Below, in pieces: positions 36,636 through 47,720 of a stretch of DNA of 64,000 nt. Position numbers and translations under genes: made by a program. The stretch comes from Rostratula benghalensis. Its lineage: Eukaryota; Chordata; Aves; Charadriiformes; Rostratulidae. The notes under the pieces are model-generated. The model did not search any database and had not been told where the DNA came from. It saw only the letters and a list, made by a program, of their open reading frames with translations. Where the stretch lies: NCBI GenBank assembly GCA_013399305.1, contig VXAI01000068.1, forward strand, positions 3,522,500-3,586,499, written 5' to 3'. Positions within the stretch are counted from its first letter, which is position 1. The number at the start of each line of letters is the position of its first letter.

Positions 36636-37140
36636 TTTTTGCCTCTTTTTAATTTTTCTCTTCCACAGTTGCCAGATCTCCCTGAGAGGCTCTGTGGCTT
36701 TCCTTGGGTCTCCTGCAGGGTCTGCTTGCCCGCTGGGGTGGGAGAGAACGACAGAGCTGCACGTGCCCCGTCTGCGCTGCTGCAAAGGGCTTAGTGCTCT
36801 GCCCTCCCTGGAGCGGGCACAGCATGAACTGCTCTAACAAAGGCCATATTTTGGGCATTAGCATGCATAGTTTCCTGAACCCATAATGAGAAGTTACTTT
36901 CCGATTGTATTAGTGTTGCCCTCCCTGAACCTAGAAACACAGCGAGCTCTGAGCTTGAAGCTCCTTGTCTTTTCTTTTTCTTCCTAAGTGTAGTTCTCTC
37001 GTCTCGCTTCTCGGAGAGTCTGTGTTGTGGCATTTCTGGACACCGACTCTAGCAATGTTTCTCCACGCCTGCCAGTTACTGAGCTACTTTTGTTTTGAAG
37101 CTGACCTCTAGCAAGGTCTTCACTCGTCAACGGTGTTTTA
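36636..37140. other. Local CpG- and GC-rich patch with an acceptor-like sequence
   Basis: A pyrimidine tract ending TTTTTCTCTTCCACAG (AG at 36667-36668) resembles a plus-strand splice acceptor. It is followed by a GC-rich stretch with about 6 CpGs in 36720-36820 and about 8 more in 36940-37140, far denser than the surrounding sequence. Frames on both strands overlap here, none with a recognisable domain, and I found no confident donor. It may be an exon or promoter of a long non-coding RNA, a regulatory CpG patch, or an unrecognised repeat. Confidence 0.27.
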
Positions 37141-39604
37141 AATGTTTTAGGGAAGAGTGGACATTTTCCCTGCTGAGTCTTCTGCCAAGTCTTGCTAATG
37201 CCAGTAACTCCCAAATTTTCTTCTTAAATCCTTCCCTTTCCTTAAAGCTGGGCTTTCCCAAACAGTGCAGGATTGATGATGTTTCCCATAATGATTTTAA
37301 GGAAGTGTATAAGATATGATGGCTGTCTAGGGCTGATTTGAACTTCCAGGTTTTACTGGGAGACATTGGTAGACAAAAGGCTGGCAGCTGTTGCCAAAGA
37401 AAGTCCTGATTTGCATGCATCTAACTTGCGGGGGTTCTAAGACTTTATCTACAAAATAATTTATAATGGTCCCCTTAAATTTTTTTCCGGTGGTAAAAGA
37501 AGAAAGGATTAAACAAAATTAAGTAGGGCCTTATTTAAGACTTGAAGAGTGAAGGTTAGAACACCAAAATATCAAAACAAGTGAATTCTAATCTAGCTGA
37601 CACTTTTAACTGCATAGGAAGCCAGATGAATGGTTGGTGTGTACGTGTGCATTTATATATATGGCTTTCTAGTGCATTTGTCACTAATACTAGAAATCAA
37701 ACATTGCTCAAGAGAAAGGAGATGCATTTAATAAATGATGAAAGATGAAACTAACGTGGCTTGCAAATAGCTGAATATAGTATGAATAAATTGCAACAAA
37801 AATATGGAAAAAAGGCATTGGTGATTCTGGCATAATAACAACTTTGGCAATGCGTTTGCACATAAACATCATGCCAACAGTGATGAGAGCGTAGCAGTGG
37901 TAGGGCCCAGTAGGAAGTTATTTAGCTCTATGCTGTTGATTTTTTTTTTTTTTTTTTAATAATTCTACTTCTACAACTGGGAGGTATTTAAGTGCCTATA
38001 AATTTGATTCAATGAACAAAAAAAAAAAAAAGTGGAATTAGCTAGAAAGGGATCAGTCTGCATGGAAATAGTGACATGCATGTCAGAAAATAAGGTCTGG
38101 ATTAATGTAGGAAAATATACCTGTGAGGAACAAGCAGTCAGTGTGTAGTGATTTGAGCTCCCATGTCCCACCAAGCATAGCATAATGCTGGCCATACTTG
38201 ACAACTGTCTTGACTACTATGGCTGCTGTTGGCTAGATTGACATTATTATTTCTTGTAAGACAATGAAATGAATACCTGTATTGGTTTCTCGCATATCCC
38301 CAGCCTCTTCCTGTTGTGTAAAACTACTCTGGACAAAGCACTGAGATACTTGTCACATGGCCTAGATGACCTAAATATGCCTATCGTATCTCAAACTTTT
38401 ATAATTTGATTAAAAGTGTTTTTCTCTCTGTGATTGAGCAATATAGAGATGTCTCTAATCTGTGTTCCTCCCTCTTGTTCTGCATGGAGTTGATACTATC
38501 TGGGAAGTAACTACCCTCATGGTTTTGCTCCCTCACTGTAGTTCTATTTCTGGGTCCTCTAGTTAGTTTTTACCAATATCATTTGTTCAAACATGACATT
38601 TGTCTGCTATCTCCAGAGCCCAGCTTTCACATTTACAGAGAGTTTAGCATTAAGGACTAAGCCAAGGCTCATATCATTCCGATTTTGTGCTTATCAACAC
38701 AGTCCATCCCTTTTCCATGAATGTAAACTGTTACGGATGTCTGGCACGCACTGGAACAATCTTGAAATATTGCCAGGTGAAGGCACTTCTATCTACTTGC
38801 TCTTTATACATTTTCTGATAAACGCACGGGATTTGTCACTTTATTATTTTAACTAATTATAGCGTATTAATATTAGAAAGTACAATAATGCATTAGAGAC
38901 TGAGTACTATATTGTATTAACAAATAATTTATGCTGTTCCTTCAGCTTTGGAAATACTACATTTCCTCAGATTTACTAGTGAACTTATTCACCTTCTGAT
39001 TTTATCTGACTATTCTGTTATGACTAATGCCTTTATCAGAACTTTACTTGGCATTCTGTTCTCTGGCTTTTATTTTTAAATTCAGTAATCCTACGGTTCT
39101 AGTAACAGCAATAAATACAGCACAAAAATTACACTTGGTAAGTGTGCAGGTAGGCAGGGCAGAATTTAGGCTGAACTGTCCAGTTTTGCTTCTTCAGGCT
39201 TTGTCATAACAAAATTACAAAATTTTCTCAGTTGCTCTTGCCACAGTAACCTTAACATTCGCTACCGATGTAATAATTATTGACTTCCCTGAGGTGCAGG
39301 TTAAATGCTGTAAACACGAGAAATATGAGCCAATATTAGCATTGACACATGTTTATAGCATTGATTGTAGATCTTCTCAGCCTTCCTTGCAATATATTTG
39401 TTTACAGAGCAGTTAAACTGGCAAGGCATAAGTATTTCTTTTCAGCCATAATGCTGAGATAAAATGTTAGTGGGAAGTTTGCTGAGAAGCTTCTGATTTT
39501 AGCTGACTTCCCTACATCATCTTCCTCCTTTCCTTTCTAGTCTGCAGTCTGTTTCTTTTACGGCTTGTTTCTTCTTCTTTCCTGCTGACTTTGAGTACAG
39601 GCAC
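37141..39604. other. Unique non-coding sequence
   Basis: No recognised gene. A T18 run (37940-37957) and an A14 run (38018-38031) lie 60 bp apart in inverted orientation. Short frames such as 38593-38856 carry no known domain. Confidence 0.55.
37940..38031. repeat. T18 and A14 runs in inverted arrangement
   Basis: T18 at 37940-37957 and A14 at 38018-38031 could pair as the arms of a hairpin with a 60-base loop. No target-site duplication or SINE/MITE-like core was recognised between them, so they are reported as two simple repeats. Confidence 0.75.
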
Positions 39605-39668
39605 ACTGGAACAGACTAATGATCCATCAGGTTTATTATCCAGTTCTGGTGGTGACCTCTACCAGGGA
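39605..39668. mobile_element. Possible ancient amniote interspersed repeat fragment
   Basis: The stretch ACAGACTAATGATCCATCAG, followed by TTATTATCCAGTTCTGGTGG and ACCTCTACCAGG, resembles a decayed repeat I know from reptile and bird genomes in which a 'TGGTCCATC...CAGTATCCTG...GGCCAGTACCAG' pattern recurs. I suspect an old LINE relic (CR1/L3-like) but cannot name the family with certainty. Orientation is not established. Confidence 0.38.
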
Positions 39669-42600
39669 TCTTGTCTACTTTGTGATATTTTTGTTTTGTT
39701 TTTGGTTTGGCCTTGATGTTTGCCAGAGAATCATCTGGTTACACAAATGCATTAAGAAATCTTAGCTTTCAATTAGAAAAAAAAAAGGGGGGGTTGGAAC
39801 TTTTAATAACATAGAAATAATTTTGAATAAAAAATGAAGGTGAATGGTAGCAGCAATATGTGCATGAGGCTGCTGATATTGTAAAGCAGCAAAAATGTCC
39901 TCTCACTTCAGAGAGGATGGACTTCAAAATATAATGGTTACATTACACATATCACCATGTGATCACCACAGCATCCAACTGTTTCCTTTCACTTTTAATA
40001 CCTAATTTCTCCTATTCAGGAATCTCATGCCTACTGACAGTGGCCAAGAGACTGCAATCCCTTGGCATTTTTATTTCACCTGCCTGAAGCTGCGTGCAGG
40101 AATCTTGCTGACGCAACCTTTCTGCTTCCCTATTGTACGGGCTTGTTGGGTTGCATCTCACAGATTAATTTGGGTAATTTTGTAAGTTTTATTGAGATTG
40201 TGCTCATTTTATGACCTTCTGTCTGTTGAGGGCAGATTACCTAGTTACTACAAGGCCTTTCTACAAAGCATGAGCTACGAGTATGAAATGAATCAATACA
40301 AAAATGTCTTCCTCTACCCTGTAAAATAGAACTATTATAAAGACCAACGTCTCTTGTTTCCCTGTGAGGAACCTCATGTAGGCAGTGAGGTCCTCGAGAT
40401 AATTTGATTCTTGATAAGTTCTTAAATGCAGCTCTTCAGCTCTATATGATACTGCTGTCTGCTTGAAAGCCTGCTCTCCCTGAAAGGCATGTCCCATTAA
40501 GTAAGATATTATTGTAAGCCACAGTGTGCCAGGAAAGCTGTCGTAGAGATTGCATAATTTTACTCAAAGGCACAGAGAGCAAAGCCTGCTCCCTCCAACA
40601 GCTGATGTGAGCCCTTGTGTGTGTTGCTGTGGACTGTGAAAGAGTGACTTCAGACTTGATTCTCTTTCCTAGAGCTACAAAAAAAGGAACACTTCCTGCT
40701 GTTCTCCAAAGATAATGAGTTGAGTGCACATGTTTGAGGGAGAGGCATGTACAAAGGGCAGAAAATAATGCTTTTAATACTTTTTTGCTACATACTTTTG
40801 TGCTAAAGCAAGGCACATTCTGCTTATAGCACACAAAGTCAATCATGTTGTTCCCATTTATAGCTAAATATTTTTCTGGTTTGGAAGATGTATACTGAGA
40901 CCTGAATGGATTGTCCATTACTGTGATGAAACAAATGGAGATTGTCAATAACTGAAGCAGAGATAGGATATATAGTGGCTTGTTAGCGATTTGGGAGTGA
41001 GGTTATATGGCACAATAGATTAATGCTTTGCCTTCATTTGTTGACATTTAATCTCTAGGCTTCAGTTTGTATTCAGTACGCAAAGTAACTAAAAATCTCT
41101 CCTATCTGAACCTTGTGAAGTTGCCTCACAACCAACTTTCTTGCTCTTTAGCATTTCACATTTTTAATAACTGTTTTAATCTATTTTTCTGAAAACTGCT
41201 GTAATTTCACCATTTTCTCCTTAGGAGATTCATTCATTATGACTCCATAGTATACCTTCCTTCCTCCAGCCTCCTTCCTCCTTTCTCCCACCAGTCTGGT
41301 CAAAGGCTTATAGTTTTACTTCTTACTCCCTGTCCTGCCTGCGTTTCCCTGGTAGCCACTTGTCCTTTCTTGCACCACTGCTGCATCTAAAGAGGGAAGG
41401 ACCCTGGGGCAGAGGGGGCTGTTCCATTTCTGGACATAGGATGGATGAGGGTCCCAGCCTTCTACCTTTCTGGCTGGATGGACCAAAACTTTGAGGCATC
41501 ATTTGCTGTCTCAGATAACCCTGAAGTCCTCTTAAGGAGAAATATTCTTATTATTCATCAATATCTTGCTCTATCTGTTCAGTATGAGGACTTTATAAGT
41601 TCACACATGAAGGACTGTGCACTGTCTCTGTGGAATGGACAGGATGTTTCTGTGCAAATATTCCACCACTCCCCAGCACTGAAAGATGTAGGAGCATACG
41701 TAAGGGCAAAATTATATCTGTGTATATGAATCTCATGACAGTACAAGGTCATACTGTTTTTCTGAAGTGGTATTGATAACAATGTGATGCTGAGCTGATC
41801 ATGAATTCAAGTTGGGAGACGCAGAGTCTCTATTTAGAACTACTGCTGGGAGCATACATGACATTTTTGTAGAAGGCATTACAGGTTCATTTATGGGAGA
41901 AGCTATCCTAAGATCAGTGATGGCTGAAGTTGTGTTTTACTCAAAAAATCTGTGCAGTTTGGGTAGTAATAACTGCATAAGCGCAGCCTTCTCATTTCCG
42001 TACCCACAACCTTCATTGAGCTCTAGAGAGTTTCCATCAAATGCTGAACTGGGGAGAGCAATTAACTCTGCAGGTCTGGTGAAGGGTGCGCTTGATGATG
42101 ATGATCTTCCTCTTCTGGGAAGTGCCCCTGCTGTTAAGAGATTTCCTGCTTGGCAGTGACTAGGTGACCTGTTCTAGCACAGGAGAGACTGGATAGCAGG
42201 GAGCAGGGCTGGGAAGGGTCTCTGTGACAGCATGCAAAGAGGGAGAGGGAGACTTACAGTGCTTCCTCTTCCCATAATATCTTCCTCAAACAAATGATAG
42301 TCATAACTGTTCCTATCCAGCCCACAATTGTCTTTCTCATTGCCAGGATTTTACAAGCACAACAGAACCCTAGGAAAAGAAGTGAACATAGCAAAATCAG
42401 GAAACCCATTTTCTCTGCTGGCACAGAGGAGCATACAGAAATGCCTTGTGGGACATGCTGCTGCAATGTGGCTTGCTTAGAGCTAATGTTCTTATTTATT
42501 CGGAAAATATCAGTTGAAACAAAAAGCCAGTTCATTCATATATTTGCTAGTGATGGAAATAGACCCCCAGATCTGACCTTGATTTAATACAAAACAAATG

Positions 42601-44705
42601 AATAAAGATTACATGCTCTGGATCAACATAAAAATAATATTTTTCCAAGGATGAGCTCTTTCCTTTGAAAATACTTAGTCCTTCAGTCTTTTTATTTTAA
42701 CCAAATTTTCTCAACCATGTCTGTGCTTTCTCCAGCAGATTTTTCTATAGTTAATATGCATTGCTATATTTGGTTATTAATTCATTTAGCCTCCCCTAAA
42801 TCAACCTTTTGTGTGCAGGAGAATGCTAATACATTTTGTTTCTAGGTCTTCTAATGTACCATGAAAAAGTCAGCTACGTGGCTGACTTCTGCCTCTTAAA
42901 TATTTAAATTAGTGTACTTTTGTCTGCACAACTGATTTGCATGATTTGCTACATGGCTATTGTAAATACTGCAAAATCCCATAATCACCAGAAAGAGCCT
43001 GCAAAATCTCTGAAGAGACTGGTTAAAATAAAACTTCCTGAGGTTTCCACTCAGTTCTGCTTCACTTTCTTTAAAAAAAAAAAGCTCACATTCTTTTTTG
43101 TTTATAGAAGTATATATCCACCATCTCTTCAGTGGTTTCAGATTTATCTTGACCTCCCTGAGATCAAAATGTATTGTAGCTCTCCTTAGACAGACTTTCT
43201 TCTAGTTTCTAGGAAGGTGAGTTAGGATACTTGTTTCCATCTATCATCCCTCAGGACTTAGTTAGGTTTTAAGTTCAGCACAGTTTCCTCCATTACCAGA
43301 ACCAATTGTAATGATGATTTCCACAGAGTATCTGAAAAATTACGTAGAGAGCAGTTTTCACCTTCTAAAGGTACTTGCTGCTATATGCTATATTCTGTCT
43401 TCTCCAGCCTCTCTGAGGGTGCCCACCATGCCTTAGGATCTCACCTGCAGAAAGGCTGGGGGAAAGTGGGTTTTACATCCTCCTGCTGCTGTCTTGATAG
43501 TTTCCTCAGGTTAATGAATATGTTTGTCATTTTGGTGCTGATAATATTCCCTGGTTCCTGCTATTAACAGGGAAAGGGAGGCCAAAACTTGGCTGCTAAG
43601 CACTGCTCCTTTCATCTGCAGATTGCTGATCCAGCATCAAGATATAATCTGAGTTGATAAAATAAGTTACATGTTTTCTAGTTTTGAAACCTTTTTTTAT
43701 TACTTCCATATAAAAGTTCTTTAATCGTCTCTTTTGGGTTTTGGTTTCTGAGTTTTACTGCCCTCGCCTCCCCCTCCCCCCCCAATATTTTTACACTCTA
43801 TTCCTTAAATCTTGTTTTATTTATTTTTTTCTGCAATCCTTGCCCAAATCTGAATGGACTAACTTGGGTTACCTGGCTATATGCAGTTTGAATCAGAGCA
43901 CATGGCTATCAGAGTCTAGACACCATAACACTATGGCATTCTATGTAGAAGAGCCAAAATAGGGATAAAACAGCATTCTAAAGTAGATTTTGCTCCAGTG
44001 TAGATTAGATAAACTCTGCCAAAATATTTGTGATGCTGATTACAAGAAAGCTTGCAAAAAATCAACAAAAAAGGTCACTTGCTGCCTTCTTTTGATGTTC
44101 ATGACTCATTAATCTGAATGCAGAGTTTGCATTTGTAATTTCTCTAATCAGACAATGAAGCCTTGAAGGAGCAGGAACCATTAGAGTATGTGGCAGATTT
44201 AATACTAAAATGGTTAAACACATATCAATTTGGTGTAAATCAGTGATTTGTGGAGGTCATACTTTCCTCCAGTGGAGCAGAGAGGCAGTAGTCCTGTACA
44301 CTCCCAAGCAGTTGATTTAAAGTTGAATTACTGCTTTAGCAAAAACTGTTAATCCTTTGGCCTTTGAGGTCAGTGCTGTGATGCAGCAGAATATAGATAA
44401 GGAAGAGAGGAAAAACTTAAAGGAATGTGAGTATTCTTTTAAAGTTTCAAATTGTCCTTTCTGCCAAAGAAGGTAAATCCCATGAAGAGGACGTTTTTTA
44501 TTCAAAGAATTTTTTTGCTAATTGAGGCTTTGGAAGTCACTTAGATGATACCTTAATAGGTCCTTTGACACGGAGAAGTAGCTGGCTGTCATCTGCTTTT
44601 GGACATGCAGAGACTACACCTAAGATGATATTAGAGTTTGCTTCGTATATTGTATTTCTCCCGTGGCTATGTTGACTATATTGGCTTCTCAGCTTAACAA
44701 GTCCC
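39669..44705. other. Unique non-coding sequence
   Basis: About 5 kb without a recognised gene. It includes the longest reading frame of the window, minus 40948-40442 (168 codons), which has no signal peptide, transmembrane or domain signature I recognise and no clear splice context. Frames at 41445-41729, 41812-42159 and 42294-42587 are likewise unassigned. A pyrimidine-rich stretch (41255-41300), an A/G homopolymer junction (39777-39793) and a 22-bp near-palindrome (42867-42888) are the notable simple features. Confidence 0.5.
42867..42888. promoter_or_regulatory. 22-bp near-perfect palindrome centred on ACGT
   Basis: Arms AAGTCAGC (42867-42874) and GCTGACTT (42881-42888) are perfect complements. 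The inner TACGTG makes 10 of 11 base pairs overall, one change from a CACGTG E-box. The TCAGC/GCTGA halves resemble Maf-type flanks. It may be a dimeric bZIP or bHLH site. This is a pattern-level call only. Confidence 0.4.
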
Positions 44706-44747
44706 CGAGCAACCTTCATCCCAATTAAATTATTCTATGATTCTGTT
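44706..44747 (+). mobile_element. Short CR1 3'-terminal relic
   Basis: CAACCTTCATCCCAATTAAA is followed by TTATTCTATGATTCTGTT, matching the usual CR1 ending (CTTCCAACCCAAA then ATTCTATGATTCTGT). Only the last 40 or so bases are recognisable. The upstream sequence is not obviously CR1, so this is either a severely truncated insertion or a highly decayed copy. Confidence 0.5.
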
Positions 44748-45860
44748 ACAATGTTATTATTTTTCCTTAAAAGTGGGGCAAAAATTTTAGGAAAAGAAGG
44801 AGGTTGTTATGAAATGTGATTAAGGATTCATACTTGAGCAAAAGACATTTACAGATAATTAACACTATTGACCTTTTAACATAAGTGCTCTGTTCCCTGG
44901 GGAGAGTGTGGAGTGTACATTTAGTAGGCTCTGTGTCTCTCATGCCACGCAGTAATCACGTGGCTGAATGGGGAAAACAGCTCTGATGCGATTTTAGGGG
45001 ATCTTTGTGAGGACCAACTTAATAGGTCTGACTGCTGGCAATTTTAATGTATAAGATACCTTATCTTTATATACGTTGGCACAAATGGAGACCCACATTT
45101 TATTATTCCTGGTGATTTTGAATAGAAAATTCTCCATGTTTTCATGACGAGAGTCCAGAAGTTGGACTTCTAGTCTATTATGAGATTCGGGGTTGAATGG
45201 CTGCCAGTGAAGGTGCTGTTGCGTGTTAACATTTGTACATGTTTTTTCATCTCAGTTTGGCCTGTCCCTTTGATTTTTCTGCTTGCTTTTCTAAATATTT
45301 TCTTGACTGTTTGCACAGGTCCTTTCAAAGATATATTTAAATCCAGCTAGCTTAGATCCAGCGATGACAGGAGACTGCTGCTGTTCCAATATATTTGCTT
45401 CAATGCTATAGGAATGAGATTAAAAAAAATAAAAGATATGTTAAACTGATTTTTACATTCATGAACATCTACGTACACGATCTGAATAAAGAAATGTAGA
45501 TAGCAGGAAAGGTATCAGTATGTCCCTCTTGTTTTACCTTGCCTACTGCCTTGCATTTCGTGGATGTACGGTGAATTTGCTGACCGTGGAGGGGAGGCTG
45601 CTGATTCATGAGGGAGATCCGACTACAGAGCTCCCTGCTTGTTCACTTCCCTGCTACTTTTTGAACTGCAGATAACATGTGAATGTATGCAGCTGCTGTT
45701 TTTCTCCCTTTCTGATACTGTATTGAATGAGGGAGACTTTTCTGAAGAAACCTGGGTGACTGGGAAATTTGTAGATGTTAGGTCTGCCCATGGAGAGAGT
45801 GAGCTCCCAGTTGCAGACCACCTTGAAACCCAGAGCCTGGTGTTCCTATTTGGAATGAGT
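44748..45860. other. Unique non-coding sequence
   Basis: No recognised gene. The frame 45639-45911 starts in unique sequence and runs into the following CR1, so it is not a gene. Confidence 0.55.
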
Positions 45861-46306
45861 GCAGAAAAGGGCAACAAAGCTGGTGAAGGGCCTGGAGAAA
45901 AAATCTTTTGAAGAGCAATTGAAGGAGCTGGGATAGTTTACTTTGAGGAAGAGGAGGCTGTGGGGAGACCTCATCACTCTCTACAACTACCTGAAAGGAC
46001 ATTGTAGGGAGGTTGGTCTCTTCTCACAGGTAATTTGTGATAGAACTAGAGGGAATGGCCTCAAGCTACAACAGGGTAGGTTTAGACTGGACATTAAGAA
46101 ATAATTTTTCACAGAAAGAGTGGTCAGACACTGGAACAGGCTGCCCAGGGAGGTGGTTGAGTCCCCATCCCCGAATGTGTTGAAGAGTCGTTTAGATGTG
46201 GTGTTGGGGGATGTGGTGTAGGGGAGAACTTTGTAGAGTAGGGCTGGTGGTTTGACTTGATGATCCCAAGGGTCTTTTCCAACCTGAATGATTCAATGAT
46301 TCTGTT
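45861..46306 (+). mobile_element. CR1 LINE, 5'-truncated, about 450 bp
   Basis: From GCAGAAAAGGGCAACAAAGC onward the sequence follows the CR1 3' region: AGGAGCTGGGATAGTTTACT, GGGGAGACCTCATCACTCTC, CACTGGAACAGGCTGCCCAG, and a terminal GATTCAATGATTCTGTT. In translation, the reverse-transcriptase tail (LDIKK, a TAA stop, then [20 protein letters not shown]) is interrupted by that stop near 46102. The 5' end, including most of the polymerase, is missing. The copy is inactive. Confidence 0.95.
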
Positions 46307-47419
46307 ACCTCCAGTGAGTGCAGAACCCGCCACCAGGTTTAGTCTTGTAGCAGGCAGCATCATGTGCATTTTGTAAGATTGCTTAAACTGGGAAGAAAAA
46401 CGATTTCTTTTGAAGCTTCTGACAGCTGGGAAGACAGCATGTAAGCTTTTCACAAGTAGTTGATGAGCTATTGTAGCCATTATATGCATTACTTAAATAT
46501 TTTTTTTTACCTTGTAGGTAAAATTCAGCATTTCATTATAATGCCTATTTAGAATACCTGCTGTATGTGTTTTATGCAAGATTTTTTTTTTTTTCTTTAC
46601 AATACTGCAGAGGAATGGATAATATTTTCAAGAGTAATTACTAACCTGAGTCTTTTGTGCCAAGGAATTTATAGAAACTCATATAAACCAATTTAATAAA
46701 TGAAAATGACATTTAGAACTTATTTCAAAAAATCATATTTTACTGATTCTGATCTCAGTTTTTGTCATAGCTGTGTTCTCATTTCAGAAATAATTGTTCT
46801 TGACTATGCAGTACACAAAGGTTCAGAATCCGGGCTGAGTTCTGTAAGCTAAAAAAAATTGCTAGTCTGGAATGTAGATCCTTTCCTTAGGGTCAAGCAT
46901 TAATAAATATATAAAGCTAGCTATTCAGATAATCCAGGCAAAATCAGAGCACCACTTTAAGTACTTTTGAAAACGTGGTTTTTTTAAGTGTTCACCAGGA
47001 ATGCCCAGCCCAGTGCACTCTGGTGGTGACTCTTCTGAGCAATAACTTTCAGAGAGGGATCCCTGGTGGAAGCACATCAGGGTGCTGTGCTGCTCAAGCG
47101 TGATCTGGGAATCTATGTGGTGAAGAGCTGCTGCTGTGAAGGCTGATTTAATGGGGTTTTTTTATCTTTATATAAGTACAGAGAGTTATTGCAAAGACAT
47201 GGGGGTTTAATTTGTAAGTGTCTATGTATGTTTCAGAATAGATTCTTAGTTAAGGTGATGCGTGTGTGGACCACTTATATACACTAAGTATGCAAGATGT
47301 GTGATGCCAACAACCTCCTCCAGCCCCATCCGTCAGTGTTTTTGAGGTTTTAACAAAGCAAATTCATTTCACAAAAATGCGTAAAGTTCTCTTTGATGTG
47401 CAAACCTTTGGAAACAGTG
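46307..47419. other. Unique non-coding sequence
   Basis: No recognised gene or repeat. A T run of 13 near 46573-46585 is present. The minus-strand frame 46489-46124 extends into the CR1 and is a shadow frame. Confidence 0.55.
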
Positions 47420-47720
47420 AATATCTTGTTACGTTCCCATTGATGCATTAATCAGGGAAAGGACAGACACATGTTTTATTATAAGAACAAACAAAGTGCA
47501 TCTGCTTGAGGGATCAGAGAGGAAGATACAAGGTTTGACAGCTGTAGACTTCTAAAGCAGGCTGGACTAAAATGAAATTTTACAAGAGCTGTTACTGTTG
47601 GGATAATCAGTTTTCATCTAAATAACGACATTTGCACCAAAGACATCTCTGTAACAGTGACATTTTAATAAGATATTTGCATGTTTGCATTTGCACAGTA
47701 ATATAGTGGAGCTACAAATG
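47420..47720. promoter_or_regulatory. Candidate regulatory element with clustered octamer-like sites
   Basis: ATTTGCAT, the POU-factor octamer in one orientation, lies at 47675-47682. TTTGCAT follows at 47684-47690 and TTTGCA at 47690-47695, giving three overlapping or abutting POU-like words in 21 bases. Upstream, GATGCATTAATCAGG adds a homeodomain-like core. No reading frame or repeat is seen. Enhancer function is inferred. Confidence 0.3.

Noticed and set aside
40442..40948. Longest reading frame in the window (168 codons, minus strand)
   Set aside because: No recognised domain, membrane segment, signal peptide or splice context. A frame of this length is not surprising in 64 kb read in six frames.
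47550..47580. CAGGCTGGACTAAAATGA, considered as a CR1 3' fragment
   Set aside because: Only a dozen or so bases resemble CR1, with no terminal repeat nearby.
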